The notes beneath the pieces were generated by a model. That model was not told where the DNA came from, ran no database searches, and was given only the letters and a program-made list of their open reading frames with translations. The position numbers and the translations under genes were made by a program. From Alphaproteobacteria bacterium (GTDB lineage: Bacteria > Pseudomonadota > Alphaproteobacteria > Ferrovibrionales > Ferrovibrionaceae): a stretch of DNA of 64,000 bases. This document shows, in pieces, positions 36,652 through 44,182 of this stretch (position 1 is its first letter; every line of letters starts with the position of its first letter). Location: the NCBI GenBank assembly GCA_017307375.1, contig JAFKFH010000020.1:1-64000 (forward strand), read 5' to 3'.

Positions 36652-38003
36652 TGCGATGCCTCCGTCCCGGCAAGCTGCGCCGCGGCGGCGGCGGCGAGGC
36701 GCGCCGCCGGTTCGCCCTCGGCCAGGGCGACGGGGGTATCGTCCGGCAACGCAGCACAGAGGGCCAGGGCATTGCGAAACGCACGCCGCGCGTCGTCGGC
36801 GGCACCAAGGCGCCGCAGCACGGTACCGAGCGTCAGATGGGCAACCGCGAGCGTACTGTCGAGATAGAGAACGCGGCGCAGGCTCGCAGCCGCGTCATCC
36901 AGCCGCCCGAGATCGATCTGGAGCACGGCGGCAAGGTAATGCAGCCCGGTGTCCAGCGGGAACCGGTCGATCGCCTGGCCGAGTGCCGCCAGCGCCGCCT
37001 GGGGCTGGCCACCGTCGGCCAGCGCCCGGATGCCCGGCCGGGGATCGGGCGGCATCACAGGCGGCGCCGGTTCCGGCCGCGGCAGCTTGGCGACGTCCTC
37101 GCACCCGGCAGGGCTTGCGCCGGGGAACGTCATGTCGACGGCAGGGTCGGGTACCGCCGAGGGGTACGAGGGTCTGCCGACGGCACGTCGCCGATAGACC
37201 ACGCCGCCCGCCGTCACCACGGTCTCGAACGGAGCAAACGTCCACAGCGGCGGATCGGAGGGGCCGGTCAGCAGCCAACCGCCCGGCGCCAGCAGGTCGT
37301 GCAGCCGTGCCGCAATAGCCTCGACCGCTTCGGCCGCGAAGTAGATCAGGACGTTGCGGCAGAGGATCAGGTCCATCTGGTCCAGGACCGGCATGACGGC
37401 GCGATAGTCGGGTGCGGCCAGGTTCAGCGTGCCGAAGGTGACCTGGCGGCGCAGACGGTCGGCGAGCAGGTAGCGGTCGCCCTGGCGGCGGAAGGCACTG
37501 ACGATCACGTCCTGCGGCACGCCGCGCAGCGACCAGGCACCGTATTCCGCGCGCCCGGCCCGCGCCAGCGCCACCGCGGATATGTCGGTGCCGACGATCG
37601 TCGCCATGTTCCCGATACCCTCCTGCTCCAGCAGGATGGCCAGCGAGTAGGCCTCTTCCCCGGTGGCGCATCCCGCGCTCCAAAATCTCAGCGGCGCGAC
37701 GCCGCGCCGGCGGACCAGATCGGGCAGTACCAGCCGGCGCAGCACCTCGATCTGCGCGGCCTCGCGCAGGAAATAGGTCTCGCCGACAGTAAGGTCGGCG
37801 ACCAGGGCGGCAAACGCCGCTTCGTCGCCGATCAGCCACTGCAGCAGTTGGGCAGGATCGGCCAGCCGGCCCCGCGTCATCGCCGACGATATCGCGGCCT
37901 CGACATCGCGGCGACGCGCCGCTGGGAACACCAGCCCGGCTCGCCGCCGCACCAGGGCGAGCACGGCGTCGACCGCAGGTCCGGGCAGCCGGTCAGCGCC
38001 CAC
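36648..38003 (-). CDS. cheR: CheR methyltransferase with C-terminal TPR region
   Basis: A 451-residue CheR. N-terminal helical domain with LTVGETYFLRE, SAM-binding FWSAGCATGEEAYSLAILL and LILCRNVLIYF; the last ~130 residues (after VMPPDPRPGIRAL) form TPR-like helices (LGQAIDRFPLDTGLHYLAAV, LRRVLYLDSTLAVAHLTLG). The TPR extension is typical of WspC. A GTG start at 38003 overlapping the upstream cheW stop by 11 bases fits the domain boundary; the longer frame to 38066 lies inside cheW. Methylates the receptor glutamates. Confidence 0.92.
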   Translation of the reverse strand: MGADRLPGPAVDAVLALVRRRAGLVFPAARRRDVEAAISSAMTRGRLADPAQLLQWLIGDEAAFAALVADLTVGETYFLREAAQIEVLRRLVLPDLVRRRGVAPLRFWSAGCATGEEAYSLAILLEQEGIGNMATIVGTDISAVALARAGRAEYGAWSLRGVPQDVIVSAFRRQGDRYLLADRLRRQVTFGTLNLAAPDYRAVMPVLDQMDLILCRNVLIYFAAEAVEAIAARLHDLLAPGGWLLTGPSDPPLWTFAPFETVVTAGGVVYRRRAVGRPSYPSAVPDPAVDMTFPGASPAGCEDVAKLPRPEPAPPVMPPDPRPGIRALADGGQPQAALAALGQAIDRFPLDTGLHYLAAVLQIDLGRLDDAAASLRRVLYLDSTLAVAHLTLGTVLRRLGAADDARRAFRNALALCAALPDDTPVALAEGEPAARLAAAAAAQLAGTEASQ

Positions 38004-38457
38004 GATCGGCGGCCACGAGCGCGGTGTCGAGGGCCTGCGCCTCGCTCGCCGACAGGAAGGTTGCAAGATCGTGGATCAAGGCGAGACCGTCGGCGAGCTT
38101 GGCCACCCCGGCCAGCGCATTGCCCGACGTGACCGGACGGTCGATGTCCCGCGGATCGACCTCGACCAGGGCGCGAGCGCAATCGACGCGGATGGCGACG
38201 GTGCGCGGCCCGGCCCGGGCGATCAGCAGGTGATCGGAGAGTTCCACGGCCTTCGGAGCAAGGCCGAAGCGGGCACGAAGATCGAAGACGGGAACGACCT
38301 CGCCCCGCAGGTTGACGATGCCCTCGACCAGCGGCGGGGCGTCGGGCAGATGGGCCATGGCCACCACCCGCACGACCTCGACGACATCGGCCAGAACCAG
38401 GGCGCAACGCTGGCTGCCGAGATCGAAGGTCAGCAGATCGCCCCGACCGTCTCGCAC
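37993..38457 (-). CDS. CheW coupling protein (first copy)
   Basis: A 154-residue CheW-domain protein with LTFDLGSQRCALVLADVVEV, VEGIVNLRGEVVPVFDLRAR and DHLLIARAGPRTVAIRVD. It begins with GTG at 38457, preceded by GGAGGGGAC. First gene of the seven-gene chemosensory operon; a candidate promoter lies about 60 bases upstream. Confidence 0.92.
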   Translation of the reverse strand: MRDGRGDLLTFDLGSQRCALVLADVVEVVRVVAMAHLPDAPPLVEGIVNLRGEVVPVFDLRARFGLAPKAVELSDHLLIARAGPRTVAIRVDCARALVEVDPRDIDRPVTSGNALAGVAKLADGLALIHDLATFLSASEAQALDTALVAADRGR

Positions 38458-38515
38458 GTCCCCTCCGCCACAGCCGCTACCGTCCGCACAGATCCTGCCA
38501 GGGACCGCGCCGTAA

Positions 38516-38545
38516 ATTTAATCATCCACCATCGACGACACGCAA
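38516..38545 (-). promoter_or_regulatory. Candidate promoter of the chemosensory operon
   Basis: On the minus strand TTGCGT (complement of 38540-38545) and TTAAAT (complement of 38516-38521) are separated by 18 bases, in the only AT-rich patch of the 106-base gap between the TerC gene and the first cheW. Confidence 0.4.
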
Positions 38546-38563
38546 GCGGCGTATCGACCGTCG

Positions 38564-39265
38564 TCAGTCGGCGATCTCGCGCTGGCGGGCGGCCGACAGG
38601 CGCAACATGGCCCAGGCGACAACGACGACGAGGACAGCCGCGCCGGCATCGACGGCAATCTCGGGAAGGTTCGGCGGCAGCCACGGCAGGATGGCCTGAT
38701 CGGCCACCAGCATGCTGCCGGCGATCCAGCCCAGGAAGGCGGCGCCGGCCCAGACCAGCAACGGCACCCGGTCGATCACGGCCATCAGCAGGCTCGACCC
38801 CGCGACGACCAGCGGCACCGAGATGATCAGCCCGATCGCCATCAGAACATGCGAGCCATGGGCGGCTGCGGCTATGGCGATGACGTTGTCGAGGCTCATC
38901 ACCGCATCGGCGACAACCACGGTGACGACCGCGCGCAGCAGCGTGTCGGGGGCGGCGACTTCCTGCTCCTCGTCATCCTTCGCGGCCGCGAGCTTGACGG
39001 CGACGATCACGAGCAGGATGGCGCCGATCGCCTTCAGGTAGGGCACCTCCAGCAGATAGCCCAGCGCGCCGGTAAAGATGATGCGCAATGCCACCGCCGC
39101 ACCGGCGCCGCAGATGATGCCCCAGCGCCGCTGCCGCTCGGGCAGCGACCGGCAGGCCATGGCGATGACCATGGCGTTGTCGCCCGACAGCAGGATGTTG
39201 ACCCAGATGATTTCAAGCAGCGACAGGCCCCACGACCAGGCGTCGGCGCTGATGGCATCGGTCAT
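38564..39265 (-). CDS. TerC family integral membrane protein (YjbE-like)
   Basis: A 233-residue membrane protein with about seven hydrophobic segments. Conserved acidic membrane motifs are VNILLSGDNAMVIAMA and VVVADAVMSLDNVIAIAAAA; the paired aspartates in SGDN and SLDN mark the TerC/Alx family, members of which export manganese or assist metal insertion. A charged cytoplasmic loop (AAAKDDEEQE) separates the halves. An inverted repeat abuts the start codon. Substrate is inferred from family only. Confidence 0.92.
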   Translation of the reverse strand: MTDAISADAWSWGLSLLEIIWVNILLSGDNAMVIAMACRSLPERQRRWGIICGAGAAVALRIIFTGALGYLLEVPYLKAIGAILLVIVAVKLAAAKDDEEQEVAAPDTLLRAVVTVVVADAVMSLDNVIAIAAAAHGSHVLMAIGLIISVPLVVAGSSLLMAVIDRVPLLVWAGAAFLGWIAGSMLVADQAILPWLPPNLPEIAVDAGAAVLVVVVAWAMLRLSAARQREIAD

Positions 39266-39298
39266 GGCTGATGGCTCCGGCCTTGCTGTCGATCAGCC
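39266..39298 (-). promoter_or_regulatory. Leader hairpin abutting the TerC start codon
   Basis: Arms GGCTGAT (39266-39272) and ATCAGCC (39292-39298) enclose a 19-base loop; in the mRNA the 3' arm touches the ATG and the only Shine-Dalgarno-like GGAG lies in the loop. It could modulate translation. It does not match the yybP-ykoY manganese riboswitch. Confidence 0.35.
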
Positions 39299-39332
39299 CT
39301 AATTTACCCGGGAACGACCGATGTCCAAGCCG

Positions 39333-40190
39333 CTATTGCAGCGACAGGTCCCAGCCGCCCGGGGCACCATCCCGCCGGCATCCGGACAGTTGCCGGCTCA
39401 TCACGATCGCGCCGGGCTGGAAGTAGCCGGCCACGTCGCGGGTACGATAGGCCAGCAATTCGGCGGCGATGCAGCCGATGCCCTGCGAACCGTGCCGCGC
39501 CGGCTCGATGACGATGCCGAGCGTGCAGGCCATGTTGCCGCCCGGCCGCGAATAGAGCAGTTGCCGCTTCGGCTGGGCCAGGCGGGTGGCGCTGTCGGCA
39601 TAGCGATAGACACCGCGCGCCAGCCTTTCGAAACATTCCGGCCCGATCAGCGGCTGGACGTCCGACAGCAGGGTACGGATGCTGGCCATCGCCTGGTCGA
39701 CCCCGGCCGGCGGCGGGTTCCACGGCGCGACGACGCCGGGATCGGTCGTCATCACCGCCGCCGTGCCGGGGCGCGGCTCGGCCAGCAGCAGGGTTGCGGT
39801 CGGACCGGCGGTGTAGCGGTAGAAGTAGATCAGCCCGCCATCGATCGCCCGGCAGGCGTCGCCGACATCCTCGCCGCCCTTGCCCGAGCAGAACGTCGAC
39901 AAGGTCCGGGCCGGCGCGTCGCTGCGCTGGGTCGCGGCCGTCATCGTCAGCTTGACGGTATAGATATGGAAATCGCCCTCGTCGCGCTCCTCGATCGGCT
40001 GCGGCTGGATATAGGCCGAACGCGACGTGTCATAGCGATGCTGGAATTCCTGGGCCAGGTTCTTGACCGTCAGTCGCCGCCCGGCCGGTTCGCCGGGCCG
40101 CGGCGGCGAGGTCGGCAGCGGTTCGGGGTCACCGCCGCAGGCGCCAAGCAGAAGAGCCAGGATCAGGACGAAGTTGCGCGGACGAAACAT
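39333..40190 (-). CDS. Hypothetical lipoprotein
   Basis: A 285-residue protein with a lipoprotein signal: MFRPRNFVLILALLLGACGG, lipobox LGAC with the acylated cysteine near residue 18, then a proline-rich linker (PLPTSPPRPGEP). The mature part has several cysteines (TFCSGKGGEDVGDACRAIDG, GPECFE, ACTLGIV, GCIAAE, GCRRDG), which may form disulfides. I do not recognise the family. ATG 40190 gives a proper signal peptide; upstream in-frame GTG codons would add a non-signal extension. Periplasmic, membrane-anchored location is inferred. Confidence 0.8.
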   Translation of the reverse strand: MFRPRNFVLILALLLGACGGDPEPLPTSPPRPGEPAGRRLTVKNLAQEFQHRYDTSRSAYIQPQPIEERDEGDFHIYTVKLTMTAATQRSDAPARTLSTFCSGKGGEDVGDACRAIDGGLIYFYRYTAGPTATLLLAEPRPGTAAVMTTDPGVVAPWNPPPAGVDQAMASIRTLLSDVQPLIGPECFERLARGVYRYADSATRLAQPKRQLLYSRPGGNMACTLGIVIEPARHGSQGIGCIAAELLAYRTRDVAGYFQPGAIVMSRQLSGCRRDGAPGGWDLSLQ

Positions 40191-40336
40191 CAGGAAATCC
40201 CGTGCGGGAAGTTTCACAACGGTTGAGAACTGCACGTTCCAGCGATGATAGCGGATCGATGGCAAGGAAAGCCAAGCATCACGCAACCGGATGCGTTCCG
40301 AAGAGTATCGCTTATTCCGTATCGAGAAGGGGAAAG

Positions 40337-40412
40337 TGGTGCCCGGGGACGGATTTGAACCGCCGACACACGGATTTTCAATCCGTTGCTCTACCAACTG
40401 AGCTACCCGGGC
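40337..40412 (-). tRNA. tRNA-Phe (GAA), CCA encoded
   Basis: On the minus strand the acceptor stem GCCCGGG pairs with CCCGGGC, the D arm reads GCTCAGTTGGTAGAGC, the anticodon arm ACGGA-TTGAAAA-TCCGT gives anticodon GAA, and the T arm has GGTTCAAATCC. Discriminator A is followed by a genome-encoded CCA (40337-40339). Confidence 0.98.
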
Positions 40413-40459
40413 GCCCTGCGGCCGGGCCATCGGGCCGGACCGTCTCGGTTGCGGGCGCC

Positions 40460-40488
40460 TAGATACGGGATTTGATCGGGGCTGTCCA
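40460..40488 (-). promoter_or_regulatory. Promoter of tRNA-Phe
   Basis: TGGACA (complement of 40483-40488) and TATCTA (complement of 40460-40465) are spaced by exactly 17 bases, placing transcription start about 40 bases before the tRNA 5' end. Confidence 0.65.
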
Positions 40489-40624
40489 GCGCCTTTCTGC
40501 GGTCAATTTCATCCACCTGTCATCGATGGTGCGGTGCGGCGCAAGTCGCCTTGGCAAGCTGGCGGACCACCGATACCCTGACGCCTCACGGTTGTTTGAT
40601 CATCAGCCCGTCATCCGAGGTGCC

Positions 40625-41269
40625 ATGCCCGCCCGTATCGTCACCATCGCTCAGCAAAAGGGCGGCGCCGGCAAGACCTCGCTCACCGCGCATCTTGCCG
40701 CCGCCTTCGCAGGACAAGGGCATCGCGTGGCCTTGATCGACATCGACCCCCAGGGCAGCCTGACCGCCTGGGCCGGCTTGCGGCCGGCCGGGTTCGACCC
40801 GCACCTGAACCTGTCGACGGTTTCGGGCTGGCGTACCGGCCCCGAGGTCGAACGCCAGGCGCGCGAGCACGACCTCGTCCTGATCGACTGCCCGCCGCAT
40901 GGCGAGACCGCGGCGAAGCTCGCCGTCCGCGCGGCTGATCTGATCGTCGTGCCGATGCAGCCTTCCCCGCTCGATCTTTGGGCCACGCGCGCGACCATCG
41001 ACCTGATCGCCGCCGAGAAACGGCCATTGCGTCTCGTCCTCAACCGGGTGCCGGCGCGCGGCTCGCTGTCGGAAGCGATGGCACGCGAACTGGCGGAAAC
41101 CGGCGCGCCGATCGCCGACGCGACGCTCGGCAACCGACAGGCCTTCGCCGCGGCGCTGGTCGAAGGCCTCGGGGTCACGGAATACGAACCCCGCGGCCAG
41201 GCCGCGGCCGAGATGAACGCCCTGGCCGCGGAATTGCTCGGCGTGCTCGCCCCGGCGCGAAAGCGCTGA
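40625..41269 (+). CDS. ParA family ATPase, orphan
   Basis: A 214-residue deviant-Walker ATPase. It has QQKGGAGKTSLTAHLAAA with both signature lysines, VALIDIDPQGSLTAWA and LVLIDCPPHGET. The short form without an N-terminal HTH and without a parB neighbour resembles chromosomal ParA-like proteins that position cellular cargo rather than plasmids. GAGGT precedes the ATG. The adenylate cyclase gene follows after 7 bases, suggesting co-transcription. Confidence 0.92.
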   Translation: MPARIVTIAQQKGGAGKTSLTAHLAAAFAGQGHRVALIDIDPQGSLTAWAGLRPAGFDPHLNLSTVSGWRTGPEVERQAREHDLVLIDCPPHGETAAKLAVRAADLIVVPMQPSPLDLWATRATIDLIAAEKRPLRLVLNRVPARGSLSEAMARELAETGAPIADATLGNRQAFAAALVEGLGVTEYEPRGQAAAEMNALAAELLGVLAPARKR

Positions 41270-41276
41270 CGGGGGC

Positions 41277-43079
41277 ATGCGGCGCACCCGCTCCTGGCAT
41301 GTCGACGCCCCGCCCGACCGGCTTTGGCGGGTGCTGGCCGACACGGCGCGTTTCAACGAGGCTTCGGGCCTCGGCAAATACCAGCTCGAGGAACTGCCGC
41401 AGGCCGATGGCAGCGTGCTGCGCATCGGACGATCCAGGATCATGGGTTTTGGCCTGGAATGGAACGAGCGTCCCTACGAATGGCTGGAAGGGTCGCATTT
41501 CCGGCAGACCCGCCTGTTCCGCAAGGGCCCGTTCAGCCGGTTCGGCATATCGGCCGAGCTGACCCCGGAGGCATCGGGCCGGACGCGCATCGACTATGTC
41601 CTGCATGGCGAACCGGCCAACATCTTCGGCCATGCGCTGGTCGCGCTGCGCCAGATCGACCGGGCGTTTCGCCACATGGGCATGCTGGTCGAAACCGCAT
41701 CCCGCCATGCCGAGGCGGGCGAACCGGGCCCGGCCCCGTTCGAGATGCCGACAGTCGAACTCGCGCCCGGGGGGCGCGAACGGCTGGAAGCTGCGCGCGG
41801 CCGCCTGGCCGCCGGTCCCTACGGCCATGGCCTCGCCGACCGCCTCGCGACGCTCATCGCCGGCGCACCGGATGTCGATGTCGAGCAGATCCGGCCGCTC
41901 AAGCTCGCCCGCGAGTGGGGTGTGTCGCGGCTGGCAGCGGTTGAACTGGCGCTTGCCGCAACCCGTGAAGGCATGCTGCGCCTGTCCTGGGATCTGCTGT
42001 GTCCGCGTTGCCGCGGCGCCAAACGATCGGTCGCCGCACTGGACCAGTTGCCGCGCGGCGCCCATTGTCCGTCGTGCAACATCGACTACGGCGCCGATTT
42101 CACCGAGAACGTCGAGCTGTCCTTCCGGCCGGCACCCTCGATCCGGCCGGTTCTGGCCGGCGGCTTCTGCATCGCCGGCCCGATGTCTACTCCGCATGTG
42201 GTGATGCAGCAGATCCTCGCCCCCGGCGAGACCCGCGAACTTGCGGCACCACTGCCCCCCGGCCGCTACCGGCTGCGCACCATCGATCCCGGCGAGACGG
42301 CGGAATTCGAACATGATGGCGGCGCCCTGCCCGCCTTCGTCGCCGACGCGTCCGGTGCCCGGCTGGACGCCGTGGGCCCGGCCATCCGTCTCGCCAATCG
42401 CGACGCGCGCGAACGCGTGCTGGTGCTGGAGCGGCGCGACTGGCGATCGGACGCGCTGACCGCCAAGGCGGCGACCGCGCTGCAGGCATTCCGCGACCTG
42501 TTCGCCGACCAGGTCCTGCGCCCCGACGAAGACGTGGCTATCGACAGCGTCGCGCTGATGTTCACCGACCTCGAGGGTTCGACCGCCCTCTACCAGCGCA
42601 TCGGCGACGGCGCGGCCTACAATCTGGTACGCGATCATTTCGCATATCTCGGGGAGGCGGTCAGGCGCCACGAGGGCACGTTGGTCAAGACCATCGGCGA
42701 TGCCGTGATGGCCGCCTTCGCCGATCCCGCCCAGGCGGTCGCCGCCGCCCTGTCGGTGCAACGCCATGTCGGCGAATTCAACGCCCGCCAGCAGGATGCG
42801 GCGATCCGCATCAAGACGGGCCTGCATGTCGGGCCCTGCATCGCCGTGACGATGAACGGCCGGCTCGACTATTTCGGCTCGGCGGTCAATCTCGCCGCCC
42901 GGCTGCAGGGCGAGAGCGGCGGCGGCGACGTCGTCATCAGCGAAGCGCTGGCCGCCGATCCGGCGGTGCGGCCGCTGCTGGCGCCGTTCAGGCTCAGCGA
43001 CGAACGCGCGCGGCTCAAAGGCTTCGCCGAACCGGTGCCCTTCCACCGGCTGACGCAGGATGCGCTGCTGGCCAATTGA
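41277..43079 (+). CDS. Class III adenylate cyclase with SRPBCC-like and DUF5939-type N-terminus
   Basis: A 600-residue multidomain protein. Residues ~1-140 resemble a START/SRPBCC lipid-binding fold (RSWHVDAPPDRLWRVLADTA); ~150-400 form a DUF5939-type region with a zinc-ribbon-like pair CPRC...CPSC (near 241 and 264); ~420-600 is a class III cyclase catalytic domain with VALMFTDLEGSTALYQRIGD, LVKTIGDAVMAAF and DYFGSAVNLAARLQ. Both metal aspartates and the transition-state Asn/Arg are present, so activity is likely. No transmembrane segment is seen. The N-terminal part may sense a lipid or small hydrophobic ligand (inference). Confidence 0.9.
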   Translation: MRRTRSWHVDAPPDRLWRVLADTARFNEASGLGKYQLEELPQADGSVLRIGRSRIMGFGLEWNERPYEWLEGSHFRQTRLFRKGPFSRFGISAELTPEASGRTRIDYVLHGEPANIFGHALVALRQIDRAFRHMGMLVETASRHAEAGEPGPAPFEMPTVELAPGGRERLEAARGRLAAGPYGHGLADRLATLIAGAPDVDVEQIRPLKLAREWGVSRLAAVELALAATREGMLRLSWDLLCPRCRGAKRSVAALDQLPRGAHCPSCNIDYGADFTENVELSFRPAPSIRPVLAGGFCIAGPMSTPHVVMQQILAPGETRELAAPLPPGRYRLRTIDPGETAEFEHDGGALPAFVADASGARLDAVGPAIRLANRDARERVLVLERRDWRSDALTAKAATALQAFRDLFADQVLRPDEDVAIDSVALMFTDLEGSTALYQRIGDGAAYNLVRDHFAYLGEAVRRHEGTLVKTIGDAVMAAFADPAQAVAAALSVQRHVGEFNARQQDAAIRIKTGLHVGPCIAVTMNGRLDYFGSAVNLAARLQGESGGGDVVISEALAADPAVRPLLAPFRLSDERARLKGFAEPVPFHRLTQDALLAN

Positions 43080-43113
43080 CCGGGCGTTCACGAACCAACT
43101 AGCCTCTGGCCCC

Positions 43114-44124
43114 ATGACGATTCGCAGCGGCCCGTTCAATCTTCTCACCGACGTCCCCGGCATCAAGGTCGGCCATGCCGTCGACACCGACGTGCGTTCG
43201 GGCGTCACCGTCATCCTGCCCGACGACCCGGCGCTCGCCGGCGTCGACGTGCGTGGCGGCGGGCCCGGCACGCGCGAGACCGAATTGCTGCGCCCGACCT
43301 GCGCAGTCGATCGGATCGACGCGATCGTGCTGTCCGGCGGCTCGGCCTTCGGCCTCGACGCCGCATCGGGTGTTGCCAATTACCTCGCCTCGACCGGCCG
43401 CGGCTGGCCGGTGGTCGGCGGCATGCGGGTACCGATCGTGCCCTCAGCCATCCTGTTCGACCTGGCCAATGGGGGCGACAAGAACTGGGGCGAGGAACCG
43501 CCCTATCGCCGGCTCGGCCGCGAAGCGGTGATCGCGGCGGCCCATGGTGCCTTCCCGCTGGGCAATGTCGGGGCGGGCTACGGCGCGGCGGCCGGGCGGA
43601 TCAAGGGCGGGCTGGGCTCGGCCTCGGTGATCGACGACCAGACCGGCCTGGTGGTCGCGGCCCTCGTCGCCGCCAATCCGGTGGGCAGCGTCACACGGCC
43701 CGGCACCGGCCGATTCTGGGCGGCCGACCTCGAGCAGGACGGCGAGTTCGGCGGTTATCGCGAAGAAACGCCGCCCGGCGACATCGATCTCGACCTGCCC
43801 GCCGAGGGCCGCATCGGCGGCCATACCTCGATCGGCGTCGTCGTCACCAACCTCGCCATCGACAAGGCTTCGGCCGAACGTATCGCGATCATGGCCCAGG
43901 ACGGCTACGCCCGGGCGATTCGACCTGTTCATACGCCGATGGATGGCGATACGATCTTCGCCATGTCCACCGGACGGCTGAAACCGACCGTGCCGCTGCC
44001 GCTGGCCGTGGCCCGGGTCGGCAGCCTTGCCGCGGATTGCGTCGCCCGGGCGGTGGCGCGGGCCGTGCATGCAGCCGACAGCCTCGGCGGCCTGCCGAGC
44101 TGGCGATCACTGCACGCCGGGTGA
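43114..44124 (+). CDS. P1 family (S58/DmpA-like) peptidase
   Basis: A 336-residue enzyme of the DmpA/BapA Ntn-hydrolase-like family, which are self-cleaving aminopeptidases acting on small peptides including beta-peptides. Typical segments are DVPGIKVGHA, VVLSGGSAFGLDAASGV-type (IVLSGGSAFGLDAASG), GNVGAGYGAAAG and IGGHTSIGVVVTNLAID, which should contain the autoproteolysis site and nucleophile. ATG 43114 coincides with the family's usual N-terminus. Followed 58 bases later by an oligopeptide-type binding protein, suggesting linked peptide use. Confidence 0.93.
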   Translation: MTIRSGPFNLLTDVPGIKVGHAVDTDVRSGVTVILPDDPALAGVDVRGGGPGTRETELLRPTCAVDRIDAIVLSGGSAFGLDAASGVANYLASTGRGWPVVGGMRVPIVPSAILFDLANGGDKNWGEEPPYRRLGREAVIAAAHGAFPLGNVGAGYGAAAGRIKGGLGSASVIDDQTGLVVAALVAANPVGSVTRPGTGRFWAADLEQDGEFGGYREETPPGDIDLDLPAEGRIGGHTSIGVVVTNLAIDKASAERIAIMAQDGYARAIRPVHTPMDGDTIFAMSTGRLKPTVPLPLAVARVGSLAADCVARAVARAVHAADSLGGLPSWRSLHAG

Positions 44125-44182
44125 AACTCTCGGGGACTTCGCTCTGAACATCAGGACTTTTGGGGGAAAAGGAAAACACGTC

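Noticed and set aside
39266-39332. yybP-ykoY manganese riboswitch before the TerC gene
   Set aside because: The gap is only 67 bases and lacks the conserved riboswitch motifs.
40218-40240. Possible EcfG promoter before the lipoprotein gene (GGAAC ... CGTT)
   Set aside because: The spacer is 14 bases, shorter than the 16-17 of the consensus.
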